A DNA stretch of 64,000 nucleotides from Symsagittifera roscoffensis (lineage: Eukaryota; Xenacoelomorpha; Acoela; Convolutidae). The stretch lies in NCBI RefSeq assembly GCF_963678635.1, contig NC_087068.1, forward strand, positions 43,765,080 to 43,829,079, in the 5' to 3' direction. The translations under genes were made by a program, and so were the position numbers. How positions within the stretch are numbered: the stretch's first letter is position 1; every line of letters starts with the position of its first letter. Shown here one piece after another: positions 23,337-36,014 of the stretch. Under the pieces are notes generated by a model. That model had not been told where the DNA came from. It was given only the letters and a program-made list of their open reading frames with translations, and ran no database searches.

Positions 23337-24441
23337 CTCGTTTTAGCAAAAATAGCTAGGTTTTTTCGGATCGTTAAATATCTGCTGTTTTCTATCGTTT
23401 TGTAGGTTTAATTGTAAGTTTGATTTGAATATGTAGCTCCTAAATTTCTAAAAGCTCATGGAAAAGTTACAATAGATAGTAAAGTGGATTAATAGGGTCA
23501 ATGCAGCTCTAAAAACAAAAATCTGCTGTTTTTCTCGATATTTTTCACAGATAACAAAAATAAGATATTTTCAACGACATCCAACTTTCCTTACAAGCCT
23601 TCAGTTGTTTCATAATGCAAACTTGCATGATTTCTTTTCAAAAACTTTACTAGAAAAAACAATCACTGCTTTTTTCTGGCAACATTGGCATTCATCTTGC
23701 AAGATTTTTGCATGCGTTCCGTTTAAAAAACACTTTCTTTTTGTTTTTGTTATGTTAAGTTCTTTTTTGTAGCCTCTACCAGACACCTAGCAAAATCTCA
23801 CACCGAAGATTGAAAAATACGTTTTCTCTGCGTTGAAAGAAAAACATGCAAAATTGACCTGAAGTCAAAGAATACATGAAGCAATAGTAGGATGCTTGTG
23901 GATAGAATAAACTACTGTAAAAATTTTGTTCATCAATTTTGAAAAATTTTCAAAAGAAATATATTAGAATTATGTTTGTTAAAAAAATTGTTTGTATATG
24001 TAATGAAAAGTGCTTCACCACTGAAAAAATTTAGTATAATAAACTATTTATTTAACAAATCGAAAGTTGCAAATGGAAAATTTTACACCTTTTGTAAAAA
24101 ATCTACGTTGTTAAGGAATTGCAAATCATGCAAGAATTTTGCAAAAATCTTGCTAAAATTGTGTACTTCGAAAATCATAAAGGAAGAAACAAAAACTGAT
24201 CATTTAGCAGATAAATCAATTGTTTGGAAAGGCATGAAAAAACTTTAGCTGGAATTATTAATTTGCACGAATATTTACACTAACTAGCTTGACAGCGTTG
24301 TTCATTAGTAAGAACCTTCTTTCTTTCTACTCTTACTCCCAATTTATATTTTTTCTATACTTGGAAGTTTCAGGGCAGCATTGGAAATCGCATAGCATTG
24401 TTTCTCTGCTTTATTTTTGGCTGATATTTGTAACCTAATAA

Positions 24442-24515
24442 GCGTCCGTGGCCGAGTGATTAGTGCGTGAGATTCAAAATCGTCAGGTTGCACCTGGAAT
24501 TCGACGCTACGCCGA
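24442..24515 (+). repeat. tRNA-like SINE head or tRNA pseudogene
   Basis: GCGTCCGTGGCCGAGTGATT followed by a loop with CAA in the anticodon position resembles a leucine/serine-type tRNA 5' half with an A box. The acceptor ends GCGT/ACGC can pair, but the anticodon and T stems are broken. A short GCTTCGC..CTGTG motif downstream recurs near 28.24 and 29.58 kb, suggesting a SINE family. Confidence 0.4.
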
Positions 24516-24789
24516 TTTTGAACTAATTCGAGGCTTATTTAAACTTTATCTTATTGCACTTAATAAAGCTGCTTTTTGTCGTGGTCTCTCTAGAGTTTGC
24601 GAAGCGCAGCTTCGCTTCTGTGTCAAAGATATGCGCTTCGAATGGGAAGGAGAATTTTTGCAAGTTATGCATTCTTAATATATGAAGACAATCTTTCGCA
24701 TAAAACATACTTTGTAAAATAAAAAATTATTTTATGCGAATGATTTGGCCACAATTCGAATTTGCTCGTCCGAAGGCCTCTTCCCGCAA

Positions 24790-25620
24790 TGGAGTTTCAT
24801 CAATTACAATGGATTTTTAATGACAAACATTTTGGACAAAACAATCGATTATAAATGCCAATTGTTAAACTTAGGTCCTTTTTCAATGGATTAAAATAGA
24901 TTTTTAAAACATAAAATAATTCATTATAATCCATTTTGTTCCATTTTTATCGATTTTTTTCAGAACATAAATCCATGAAAAATGATTTTTTCTCCACAAA
25001 ATTACGTTATAATCGGTTGTTTTCTGCAAAACTAGTGTTTACCTGTTTTTTTGCCTTTTTTCTTCAAAACAAAGATGATTTTTGAACTAAAATTTGAACA
25101 GCATGAATTATAAAAAAAAACGAAATCCTATCACAAAATCATGTTTTTAGTGGCTTTTGCACTTCTGCTTAACCTCCCCCCAGTTTACCCCCTAAGCCTC
25201 AAGTTTTTACCATTAAACGGGGGCTACTCAATGTGATCTCCAACTCTTTAAGCCCCTCAATTTTTTACTATGGAACCGGGTGGCTACTCAACGTAAATTT
25301 CACCTTTTCACCACCAGAAAAAAGCATCAAGAAAAAACCTTTGATGATTTTATATTTCATGTTGTTCAGTAATTAGTTCAAAATCCATCTTTGATTCGCC
25401 ACAGTTTTGCAGAAAAAAGTGCATCAAGCTGAGAAAACAATTTTTCTGCAAAAAACACAATCGATTATAATCTTTTTTTTTGTAACAAAAAAAAAGCTTT
25501 TCGTCAATTCATATCGAGAAAAAATCAATAAAAGGAATATAATCCAGTTTCAATCGATTATAACGACTATGTTTAAAAATTTTTCAGATTGACAAGGAAA
25601 AGGATTATAATCGTACATTA
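24790..25620. repeat. Region with recurrent AATCGATTATAAT motifs
   Basis: Scattered ATTATAATCGATT/AATCGATTATAA palindromes. The same motif is dense at 41.5-41.85, 54.15-54.45 and 59.7-59.83 kb. Confidence 0.4.
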
Positions 25621-27467
25621 TCCACGCACTCCAGTTGTGATGGTACAACCATCTCAAGTTAAGACAAAAAGGACATTGTTTGACTATGGTGGGTTGAATC
25701 AGGCGTTTAGCACTTCAACCTAGAAAGCAAAATCCTACATTTAGGTTATTGTTCCCAACATTGAAAGTGCGGAGGAACTTTGCTTTCGGGTGTGTTTCAG
25801 TTTTCTTCTTTTTTTTCCACAAAAAACCAGGTACCACAAATAATCATAGGAATGGGTCGAGTGACACATCAAACTGAAGCCATTTAGTTGTGATATGATC
25901 AAAATCAAAATTTTTCCAATAGTTTTCTCAGATTCAAAAAAATTGATTGTTTAAAAAATTGTGACATTTTCGAAAAAATTCTAAATTTTTCTGCAAAAGA
26001 AACTGAACAAAAAAATATGAATTTTTCAAAGTTTTTTTTGTTTCTTTTTTGTTTTTCTAGTCACTTTTCTAGAAAATTTTTTGAACAATTTGCCTATAAT
26101 AGTATAACTGTCGAATATGTCTAAATGAGTCTTAATTCAGATTTTTTTATCCCACTACGCAGAAAAAATGAAAAAATTTTTTTCTGTTGTTTTTCAACGA
26201 CAATGGTCGGAACAATCTGTGCTACTTGCACAGTAACCGGCTATCCTTGTTCTTCCGGCTATCCTTGTTCTTCAGGTGTGCTTTAGTTTTTTTCTTCTTT
26301 TTGTTTCAACCATTTGAAAAGAAAATGGGGAGAAACTTTGTATTCGTGTGTGTTGTAGTTAGTTTTTTCTTTTAGTTTTTTAGTTTGTTTTCAAAGCAAA
26401 ATCAGCTTCCACAAAAAATGATCAGAGAGATTGAGTGATGTATCATGTGGAAGCCTTTACAGTCATGATTCGTTTGGTTTGAATTTTTTTTTGCTTTAGA
26501 TCGAGCGAATAAAGCTAGCGAGCAGGCTTACAATAACTTATTAGGTTGGCTAAAAAGCTTACAATAGCTTAACTTAAAACGTTAAAACTTAGTTTAATTG
26601 AGTAACAATAGTTTTTTGAGTACTTTTAGGCCTTTTTTGTCTCAAAAACTTCAAAAATTCAAAAACAGTCGAAAAAATGTTTTTTGATTTTTTTTCTAGC
26701 AATTTTCTTCGAAAATTAGTTATCATTTTACTTATTTCATTGTGACTGTCGAATATGCCTCGTCTCTAGTTTTCTGTTCACGTCCTTTTATCACACCACG
26801 CCGAAAGAAAACGACACTAATTTGAAAAAAAAAATCACTGTCCTAAACAATCGTCGTGAAGCCCTTTCAGTTGTGCTGCGAACGAAACTGGAAAACTTCT
26901 AAAAAATTTTCAAGTTTTGAGAAAAACGGGTTTAAGACTTTTGATTTCTATATCAACTTTGGGCGATTAAAGCAAACAAGCATGCTTAAAACAGCTTTGT
27001 GACTAACTTAATTCCTGAAAATTTGGTTAGAAGAAAGTAAATTTAGTTTTTGGAGCTTTTTAGCGACATTTTGGGCAACCACAAGCTTTTGATTTTTTGA
27101 TATATTTTTTTGATATATTTTTATTTTTTGTAGTCAGCTTCTACAATTATTAGTCCGTTTTGCCTATAATTTTTTAACTGCTGAATTTGCTAAATTATAT
27201 CTTGCGTCGTATCTTTTATCACATTACGCAGAAAAAAAACTACAATGGTTTAAAAAAAAACTTTTTATTACCTTCTTTAAAAACTAGTCAGAAGAGTATG
27301 TGCTACTTGCATAGTAACCACCAATCATTGCTTTATAATCTTTGCGATAAGCAAGTTTATTGCAATGGGGTACCAGGTTTTTTTCCCGTAAATAACTTTG
27401 TTCAGAAGACTCATCTCATCAGGACACATTTGTAGTGGTGCCTTGTCTCATAATTTATTCAAGTTTG

Positions 27468-27545
27468 TTAGCGTTGGCGGCCCACGTAGCCTGGAGGCAA
27501 TGATTACGCTTGAGAGGCAAAGCTGCTGGGTTCAAATCTTACCAA
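27468..27545 (+). repeat. tRNA-like SINE head
   Basis: GTTGG...CCAAC ends can form an acceptor stem. GTAGCCTGGAGGC resembles an A box and GGGTTCAAATC a B box. The internal stems are poor. Confidence 0.35.
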
Positions 27546-29871
27546 CGTCTGTTTTTTTTAAACGGAAATTATTCTGCTTCAAATAAAATTGTCGGCCGGT
27601 TATATGTCTGCTTATCTTTCGTCGGCTTAGTTGCCAGATCTTCGAATCGATATTTTTTTTTACTGCGCGCACTTTTCCTTAATATTGTTTTTACTCTTTG
27701 ATTTAGTCGTGCTATTTATAAATTTACCATCCATCACTTCGTACTATCTTTTTTTTGCTTAAAAGCTTATCGGCTCAAAATGTTTCGGTCTTTATTTAAT
27801 CGAGTTTTGCGTCTTTTTAAGGAAAGCACATCTTTTACGCTCTTCTATGCATTTTTAAGCTGATTGTAATTTTACCACTCGGTTAGTTTTTTGATTTTGT
27901 TCCTCTTTTTTCAGCTGGATAGTTTTCGGCTTCGGCTTGTTTTATATCGGCTTAGTAGCCTCTGTTGGCGTCTTTTGATGCGCGAAAAAAGTTACCGTGT
28001 GGCTGTATGTGTTATGAGTTATATGTTTACTTAGAAAATGAAAATTTCAAATTAGTTTTGAATTCAAAATAATTTCGGCTTGAGGAGCTTCTGCTCAGGT
28101 ATTTTCGTTTCAATCGCCGCCGTTAACACTTTGTTTCCAAATATTCTTCAAAACAGGCCCAATCGTTCTATTTTTCGCAATTATTTTTTTCACGATTATC
28201 TTTATTCCTTTTGGTAGATCTAGTTGTATCGCAAGTGGTGCGAAGCTCAGATTCGCCTCTGTTTACCCTTGCGACAAGCGATGTTATTGCAACCGGGTAC
28301 TAGACTTTTTCCCTTAAATAATTTTGGTCGCATTATGGTAAATTTTTAGAAAGAAGTTTGAAATGGTCGATATACAATTACAAAAGGTATGCAGCGTACT
28401 TGTTTTGCCTGTATAGGGCTTGTATTGTAGCGGATAAACCCAATTTTTTTTTTGATTTTTCAACTAAAAATATTTTGGCTGTTTTTCAGTTTTTTATAAG
28501 TGCCGGCTTCAATTCTGCCGGCTTCTTTTCCTAATGTTTTGTAACTTTGTGTCCGATCATTTTGTGGTTTAATTCAAATTTGTGTCTGGAAATTTGAAAT
28601 CACTTCTTCGACCTTACCTTAAAAACGTTAGATAAAATAATGAAAAAAGTGGCGAATTTTTTGTCGGATTTTTTTTAGAATTTTTTATCAAGTTTTCTTC
28701 TTTTTCCAATTAAACTTTGTTCGGATAATTTTTCGATTTTACGTGATCAACCTGTTTTTCATATAATAATTTAATTGGTGAAAGTAATTAAAGTTCTGAG
28801 TTTATTCGTAATTTTCTTGGTGTAATTTTAATCAATTTTTCGTCAATTTTATTTTGCTTTAAATGCTACCTAGCCTCTTTATTTTTGAAGAACGAAAAAT
28901 TCTCTAATCAAAAGACTCGGTTGTAGGATGCCTTAAGTGCTGTCATCTCAAAAACTGTCTGTAATTTTTTTTATTCATATTTTCTCTTAATTTTCAGACT
29001 TTTTCTATTTCAAATTAACAACTTTGGTTTGTTTGCGTTATTTTTTCTAGTATGTTTAAAGTTTTTCCATCTTTCTGAATAGTATTTTTTTCGTTTGCAT
29101 TTCAATTTTAGGCAGGCTAATGTGATTTAGGTGTTTGGCCTTTATACTTATCAAAACTTGATGATAGCAAAAAAAAAAATGAAATGGACGACAGTTTTTT
29201 TGCCAGTAATTTTGTTTTGGTTAAAATTTTTGTCTTAGTTTGTTTGGACTTAGTTCAGAGCAAATTTCAGTTCAAATTTTTTGTGATGTCTGAAACATTT
29301 TGCGTGTTAATTGATTTCAACTTTTTCTGCTTCAATTTGATTTCTTCTGTTTCTGTTTGGATTTTGAAGGACCTCTTATAACGGTTATGTCTGCCTAGTT
29401 ACCACTCGCTAACTTTTTAATAACTCAAAGCTAGTTTTATGTTCCGCCTTAAGTTTTCTTCAAAATGAGTTTCCTTTTGAGACAGACAGATACAAATTTC
29501 GGGTGTTGTTTTATGGCGTTTTATCAATTTTTTCACAATTTGGTGGCTTTATTTATCGCAACTGGTTCAAATCCCAGCTTCGCCTCTGTGTTTAAAAATT
29601 GTTCCGGAGAGCCTGGAAAACCACGCTTGAAGTCAAACTAAAAAAACTTGCCTCATTTAACAGAATATTTAGATTTTACAAGGTTTATGCATTGTTTAAA
29701 TCAGAGAATTTCGACTAAATTTTTGTAAAACAGATTCACCTTTTTTCGACAAGATTAAATTTTTTTATTCTCACCACTCCAAATCAAAATTTAGATTAAA
29801 ATGAATTAAAAATAGAATTTACAAACAAAAGTGAAACAATTTCAAAGTTTTGTAGTTGATAATGCAAAATA

Positions 29872-29877
29872 TTTATT
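29872..29877 (-). terminator. Poly(A) signal of the membrane microprotein gene
   Basis: AATAAA on the minus strand, about 60 bases beyond the stop codon of the 84-aa ORF. Confidence 0.4.
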
Positions 29878-29935
29878 TAACATACAGATATTTTTCTCTA
29901 ATTCGGCTCGCAAATTCATCGGCTAGGCGTGCGCC

Positions 29936-30190
29936 CTATCCAATTCTCATAGCTCCGAACTGCATAGTGCTGCTGCCGCTTCGTTTCGCTGATCCCGTGG
30001 ATTTAACTGAAGTCTTCTCGGGTTTGAATTTCGGCTTAGTGCTCGTTTCTTCTCCTTCTCTGCCAGTGCAACACTTCTCCCCCAAAAATTTTAGAAGTAT
30101 CATGAGGATGATGGATACACAAAGGATGGCGTAGAAGATTAAAGTAGCCAAAACAGCTGCCCACATAGCCGAAGAAGGGTCAGGCGCCAT
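29936..30190 (-). CDS. Small single-pass membrane protein, intronless
   Basis: An 84-codon ORF runs from ATG to TAG. Residues 1-8 are a short polar N terminus and about 9-34 are strongly hydrophobic (MWAAVLATLIFYAILCVSII onward). A juxtamembrane GEKCC follows, then a basic Ser/Thr/Lys-rich tail ending MQFGAMRIG. The layout suggests a type Ib/III microprotein with a cytosolic basic tail, and the CC pair could be acylated. Base composition is clearly more GC-rich than the surroundings. AATAAA on the minus strand at 29872-29877 lies about 60 bases after the stop. I do not recognise the family. The opposite-strand ORF in the same place is a shadow. Confidence 0.65.
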   Translation of the reverse strand: MAPDPSSAMWAAVLATLIFYAILCVSIILMILLKFLGEKCCTGREGEETSTKPKFKPEKTSVKSTGSAKRSGSSTMQFGAMRIG

Positions 30191-30199
30191 TATAGCCGA

Positions 30200-33100
30200 A
30201 ACTTAAAAGGGGAGACTCGTTTATTTACACCAATCCACAGGAAAATGCAAAATATAAAAAATCTCGAATGCTCCTATTGACTCAAAAAGATCCATTTTAA
30301 ATATTCGTCTTATTCGAATATCATGAAAACCCAATTTTTTTTAGCTCAAAAAATCTATTTGGTCGACCATATTTAGGTCGAAAAATTTTGGAAAGTGTTA
30401 TGAAAATCCGTGCATATGAAAATAAGTAGTATTTTAGTGATAACCAGCTTGTAATTAGTCTGCTTTTTATCGTTTTATATAATGTTTAATTGAACAGGTC
30501 AGTTTGAACCAGTAAATGTTTTTAAACGAAGTCAAAGGTAAGAAGATAATATCTAATAACAATTGAAAAATGAAGGCGATGTAAAATCTGGTGTAGAGCA
30601 GCTTTTAGTTTTGTATTTTGTTTTTAAACTAACGATAAGAAATTTTTGAGCCCGTAAACTTTGTTTTTCTAGCCTTCATTTAAACAGGCTGCGACTATTT
30701 CCTGCTTTTGGCGATTTTAGCGTCTGGATAATTGGGTATCAAGTTACAACTCAAGTCAAGGATGTTCATAGCGGGTAAGAAATAATGAATACCAATTTGA
30801 AGACCCAAGAAATATAGAATCTTACAACCAGAGGGAGACCAAGTTGGAAAAAATTGTTCAGCTGGAACAGAAAGATTACAAAAAGAACTAAGATTGAGAA
30901 AATGAAAGATCATAAAAAAAATAAAAGTGAAAAACGGAAGAAATTTATAGTTAAGGTTAAACCATATCTCGGTTCATCCCCCAGAGATATTTGAACAATT
31001 ATTTTTTACCTTCTATTTTACGAGATGAGGTCTTTTTTTACCCGTTCAAATGATGCCGGTTTCAAAAATATTCATTTGATCTATCGCTTTTTAAAAAATA
31101 AGTCGATATCCTTTTCTTGTTTTCTGTTTATAGACAACAAAAAAGTCCGCCGGCTGCGTCAATAAAAGTATTTCACAGGAATTGTGGCCAATTTTTTTCC
31201 AGTGAACAGATTCAATATGTCGAGTTGATACACGGTAAACTCTGCAACAAACAAAGATATATATATTTTTTATGGCGTTGCACACAAAAGTAATGATGAT
31301 GAAAGTTAAAGTCTCACGGCTGGTCGCCTTCGATTATTGCAAAATTAACTTTGCAAAAGTACGTCAAATAAAACATTATGTCAGATGACAAAAATTAGTG
31401 GAACTAGCTTTTTCATTTTACAATATCGCCTCTTTTGAAACATTTGTATTCAAGAAGACAAAAAAGGTCAGCGTTTTAAATTGCGTTCAAGCTGAGCCAT
31501 CGGGCCCGTCAGGGGAATAAAATTTTGTTCATTTCAAATCTATCCCAATCCTTTTATTTCCACATGAGCGGTAAAATTGCTCTCTACCCGCTGTAGTTTT
31601 CATTAATCGTTCAGAACCATCCACCACCCGGTGTGAAAAGTCCCAGTCGATGATATGTTCATGCTTTCTCAATTTTACTGCGTACACCTGAAATGTCATT
31701 CAGCCGAAAAACAAATCACGTGAAATCCTTTGTCAGGTAATAATTTAAAAGTAATAGTTTGGGTGGATCGATGAAAATTTCCTATTTACTGCACAAGAAG
31801 GTTGTTGTTTTTGGGCTCAACAGAATTTCGTAAATAAACACAAAATCAAAATTTTTCTAGTGTCCACCTTCAAAAAATTATCTACTGGTCGGTCCTTTCC
31901 TTGTGTTCTTCTCGGCTCGGCTTGCCTTCTAGTTTCTAATATTTCAATTCTCCAAAATACTTATATCCGCTGTCAAATAGCCAGCGGAACTTGTTTCATT
32001 AGGGGTGCATTTGGTTGAAATATTAAAAGATTTTTTTTTCTGAATGGGTTGTGTGAATTGGCATTTTGTTAAAAGGTTTTAACTGAGCGGAGATGAAATT
32101 TAGCGTAGTTTGCAGGTGCAAAAAACAAGGTCGATGTTTTTTGAGTTCAATCAGAAATTAACAACAACAATAACGCTCTTGGAAGGGGGAACTACTGCAG
32201 GATCTCGCAGAGTGGTTGTTTTATGATTTAAGAAAAAAAAAAATTTCAGCGTTTTTTTAATACAAAATTGCGACTCTGTCCAAAAATTTTGAAAACTGCG
32301 GCTGATTTCATTTTTATACTGGTGCAATCTTCGTCTGCTAAGGAATCCTCTGGAACAATTCGGAAGGATTCTGACCGCGGAAGGATTCAATTTCAATATG
32401 GAAGGACTTGTTTCCATTTGTAACAATTTGGTCAAAATACTGAGTATGTATGATACATAAAAACAGCTGGAATAAAAAGTCACCAGATGGTCATCGGCTA
32501 CAAAAAAATCGACAAAATCACTTAACATCTCTGTTTTCAGCTTGGTTTTTTTTATTGAAAAACTACAAATCCCAACAAGTATGTTCTTAATGCAAGATCG
32601 AAATACACATTTAAACTAAAAAACTAACAAAAGCAACTAGAAAGTAGCAAGTGCACAATTTACAATATATTATACACACAATAAAAGACTTTCCAAAAAA
32701 GACTTTCCAATTCACAATTATCATCATTATCATAATCATCATCATCATCCTTTCCTTATTTAGACACTTCTTCTTGTTCTCAGAATTTCTAGTTGATACA
32801 TCTTCGAATTTCTTATTGGTTAGTTTCGTATGTCATTTCTCGTAGTTTATGGAAGGCGTGGTTTCCAATAGTTCATTGGAATGATTTTTACATTGCACTT
32901 CATCGCACATTAGTCACCATAATAGGCTCGAGCCAGTTAAATGTATCAAAACTCTTTGCTCCCCGGCAAATCTGCCATCGAAAGCGTACATTAGCAGAGG
33001 AGACTAAAACAGAATACAGAGTTTTGCTCAATTCATGTACTTTTTTCAAGTGTTGGGTGTAAACTTTCAGAGGACAAAAAGTTCATTCGAAACCTCAGTT

Positions 33101-34170
33101 CGTAGCAAACAATATCACACTCTCTTGCGACTTTTGTGCATTTTGTATAACGCTTTCATTTCTTCTTTTTTAAAAAAAAGTTAATTTGAACATTTTTGTT
33201 TTATTTTCATCTTTACTACTTTTCATTCATATATATACATTCGTTCATTCGTAATGCAGTTTTCATTCGTGTAAATAATTTTACCAATGTCCTCAATTTT
33301 CCTTCTATTTTAATTCAATTCCCATCTGAGCCATCCTATTTGAGCCATTATATGTAACAACATTACAGGAATACGCTTGAAAAACAATCATTAAACTGCA
33401 ATTGAATTTTGCACACATAAAAAACTGTAAGTTATTAATAGACTGAAGGTCAGCCGCATCAGGAAAAAGATATCAACAATCAACCAACACAATGCTGATT
33501 TTCCGCACTTTTGTCAACCTATGACACTCATGCAACACTGATCTTTTTTTATCAGTCAACAAAAACTACCCTTAAAATCAACTGTATCATCTACCCTAAA
33601 CTTCAAAAATAGATTAATTACAAACTCAATTGCCGCCTTTTACTCACATGAAGATTTTTGAAAAAAAAATAGGCTCGACTTGACCAATCTCTATGACGAG
33701 TTTCGCTGACGAGAAACCTCATGACACCACACGAAGCCAATTTGAGCAATCACAATCATATAAGACATAAAATAATTTCGGCGAAAAAAAGTATACAATG
33801 AGAAAAAAAATCACCAGCAAGTACAATACTCAAAAGTATTTACTCGGATCAAAAAAAACTAAAGCACATAAGGCACATATGAAACAGTTCAAGGAGCAAA
33901 ATGATATTTTGCTTAAAAAATTTTTGTACAAGTATAAAAAAGTTTTTTATTACAAACTAAACCAACCCAAATGCACTTCAGAAAAAAAACAGGTATCAAT
34001 TTTGGAGCCTAATCGCAAATTAAAACTTGAAAAAAGCTAACTCGATTTGAACATTTTTATAGTATAAATTTGTTTCTATAGGTTCTAGAAATTTGTTCGT
34101 AAGACACAAGAAAAATAAGGATGACCGGTTACAGTGCATGTAGCATTGAATGTTCCTTCCATAGTTCCGT
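30200..34170. other. No gene seen
   Basis: About 4 kb upstream of the microprotein gene. ORFs of up to 125 codons (32151-32528, minus) have no signal, domain or splice context and run through simple repeats such as CATCATCAT near 32.73 kb. Confidence 0.5.
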
Positions 34171-34465
34171 CAACATGTACTAATTTTGAGAGGGGATGCG
34201 CGCCGAAAAAAAAAACGCATTTTTTTGGTCAAAATACTCAAAAAAGTGCCTAAAAATGCCTTTTATAGCCTGTTTATTTCAAAAATTTGCCTGCGGTGCA
34301 GAAAATTTTGTCAAAATACGTTCATTATGGTGATTTGGGAGAGCTCAGAAAATCAATTTGGTCGACATAAAAAAAGGTCGACAAAATTTTTGAATGATTT
34401 TTTTTTGAAAATCCGCCCCACCCCCTCCCGAGAAAATCCTAGATCCGCCCCTGATTGTATTACGT
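34170..34465. repeat. Dispersed repeat, GAGAGGGG..GCGCGCCGAAAA family, copy 1
   Basis: Shares with 36020-36450 the blocks AATTTTGAGAGGGG, GCGCGCCGAAAAA, AACGCATTTTTTTGGT, GCCTTTTATxGCCTGTTT, GGGAGAGCTCAGAAAATCAA and GGTCGACAAAATTTT. This copy is uninterrupted at GGTCGACATAAAAAAAGGTC. Confidence 0.55.
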
Positions 34466-34611
34466 GAGAGTAATAAATCAGTCGAAACATCAAACAACCA
34501 AAAATGCGCAGAGTATATAAATCAGACAAAAATTTACGACATAAGCTTGATTTCGTAACTGTTGTATAACTGTTACATATCTATTATATAACCATTGTGT
34601 ACTTTCAACTG

Positions 34612-34915
34612 ATTTTATGTACCACCGTAATACGTATCTAGAATTAAAATCAGTTCATTCAGTTTACTCCAAAAAGGACTCAAAGCATCATTTACGAGCT
34701 CAACAACTTTCCAAAAATGAACCCGAATAAAGGATACAGCTCAACAATAATTCTTCGATCTAGCCTTCAAGTTAGATCAAAAAATTTTGTATCTTTTTAC
34801 TCGGGTTCACTGTTGGAAATTTGTTGAGCTCGTAAATGATGCTTTGAGTCCTTTTTGGAGTAAACTGAATGAACTGATTTTAATTCTAGATACGTATTAC
34901 GGTGGTACATAAAAT
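34612..34915. mobile_element. Near-perfect foldback element 1
   Basis: The two ~95-bp arms are almost exact complements: TTATGTACCACCGTAATACG at the left and CGTATTACGGTGGTACATAA at the right, continuing to GAGCTCAACAA / TTGTTGAGCTC. The loop is about 110 bp. Near-perfect arms suggest a young insertion. Confidence 0.7.
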
Positions 34916-34987
34916 GTGAAGTAGCCTTTGATTGATTGGTTTCTGGTAATTAACAGAAAACAATCAATAAAAGGCTATTCACATTTT
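34911..34987. repeat. Foldback element 2 (short hairpin)
   Basis: AAAATGTGAAGTAGCCTTTG and its near complement AAAGGCTATTCACATTTT pair, together with ATTGATTG/CAATCAAT, around a ~20-base loop. It overlaps the end of element 1 by a few bases. Confidence 0.65.
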
Positions 34988-35148
34988 CTCAGTTAGATCT
35001 CTTTAACTATATCCCCCTTTTGCAAAAGGGGGAGGTTAGATTCTCTGTATAAAACTCAGATTTGCTTAACCGTTGACTTATTTTTTCATAGGGGGTATAA
35101 TCGTTTCTGGGTACCCGAGGGGGGATATAGTTAAGAAGATCCTCTCAG
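34988..35148. repeat. Foldback element 3
   Basis: CTTTAACTATATCCCCC at the left pairs with GGGGGATATAGTTAAG at the right; CTCAG lies at both outer ends. CCCCCTTTTGCAAAAGGGGG forms an inner hairpin. Confidence 0.6.
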
Positions 35149-36014
35149 TTTTAACCTGGCTTTGCTCAAATAAAAACCTGCTGGTTTCCGAGCATGGCGA
35201 TGCAACCTTCATGAGATGTTGACTATATTATAAAGTATGTTTAAGTATTAACTTACTCAAATAGTATAATAAGCTCAAAACACTCTCAAATGAACTCCTT
35301 AAACAGGCAAGTTTACAAAAAAGGTTTTTAGTAGAAAAATTACTTATGACCAATCCCAAGAAATTGGGTTTACGTCCATCAAAATGGTAGAAATTATGTC
35401 AAAAAAGTGGTAGAAGTGGCAAAAAAGTGACAAAAAAATCAGATGTAAGCCAACCGGATTTTCATCATTTTCAGTCCGCCAATTAAAGGCCGCCAACGTG
35501 GATCCCTATTGGATACCTTGTCCACTTTCACACATGTCGGTATTCCCCGAACATCCCAATTAGTCTTCATCTCTGACCCCGTACAAATTCTAATATCACT
35601 GATACCTTATTCATCGACCATCGCGACACCACTCACAGACTATTCGCAGACACCATGACGCTGATTCAACCCCTGATCAATTGGACCACTAAAACTCAAC
35701 GCTCATTGTCCAGACAATGGGCAAAATTTCATTGCTCGACTACGCATCTAGACGACGCCCATTCCTGCATAGCTATGAAAAGTTCATTATCCAAAGACAT
35801 TAACGCCACTCCCCAAATAACCCTACTCACAACCTAAGCCCACAAGAACTCAAAAAAGTGGATTTGGAGAGGGGCGGATAAGGGGGGGGGGGGGGGGCTT
35901 GTGGACGCCACTTCCTTAGGGATTCGACCCCCTGCCAACCCAAAGGGTCCTCCCTTTAGTATTTTGAAATATCCATTTTTGGTGACGGACCCTAAAATTC
36001 TTCTAAAAGCGTCT
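35149..36014. other. No gene seen; C-rich stretch
   Basis: 35.46-35.85 kb is unusually C-rich on the + strand and G-poor, unlike its surroundings, with a 60-codon ORF of no recognisable motif. G16 follows at 35882-35897. It could be an old inserted fragment; I cannot assign it. Confidence 0.4.

Larger units (their letters stand above)
18900..28330. repeat. Cluster of degenerate dispersed repeats
   Basis: Recurring, diverged landmarks in the same order: GTGTCGAGAAAAACGGGTTT (18.93, 21.04, 26.91 kb), AAAGCGAGCxAGCAGGCTTA (18.98, 21.09, 26.51 kb), a GCGGAGGAAxTTTGxCTTCG motif (20.89, 25.77 kb), and TATTGCAACCGGGTA then TTTTTCCC (17.05, 27.36, 28.29 kb). This looks like several old copies of one AT-rich element. 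No protein remnant was recognised. Confidence 0.4.
22406..29871. other. Gene-poor AT-rich region
   Basis: Between the ODF2 poly(A) signal and the membrane-microprotein gene. Apart from the listed repeats, MITE and tRNA-like segments I see no supportable gene. Long T and A runs dominate. Confidence 0.5.

Noticed and set aside
24442-24515. Functional tRNA-Leu(CAA)
   Set aside because: The anticodon and T stems do not pair; better explained as a SINE head or pseudogene.
32151-32528. 125-codon minus-strand ORF as a gene
   Set aside because: Low-complexity Phe/Ser/Leu content, no motif, no splice or poly(A) context, and it crosses simple-sequence tracts.
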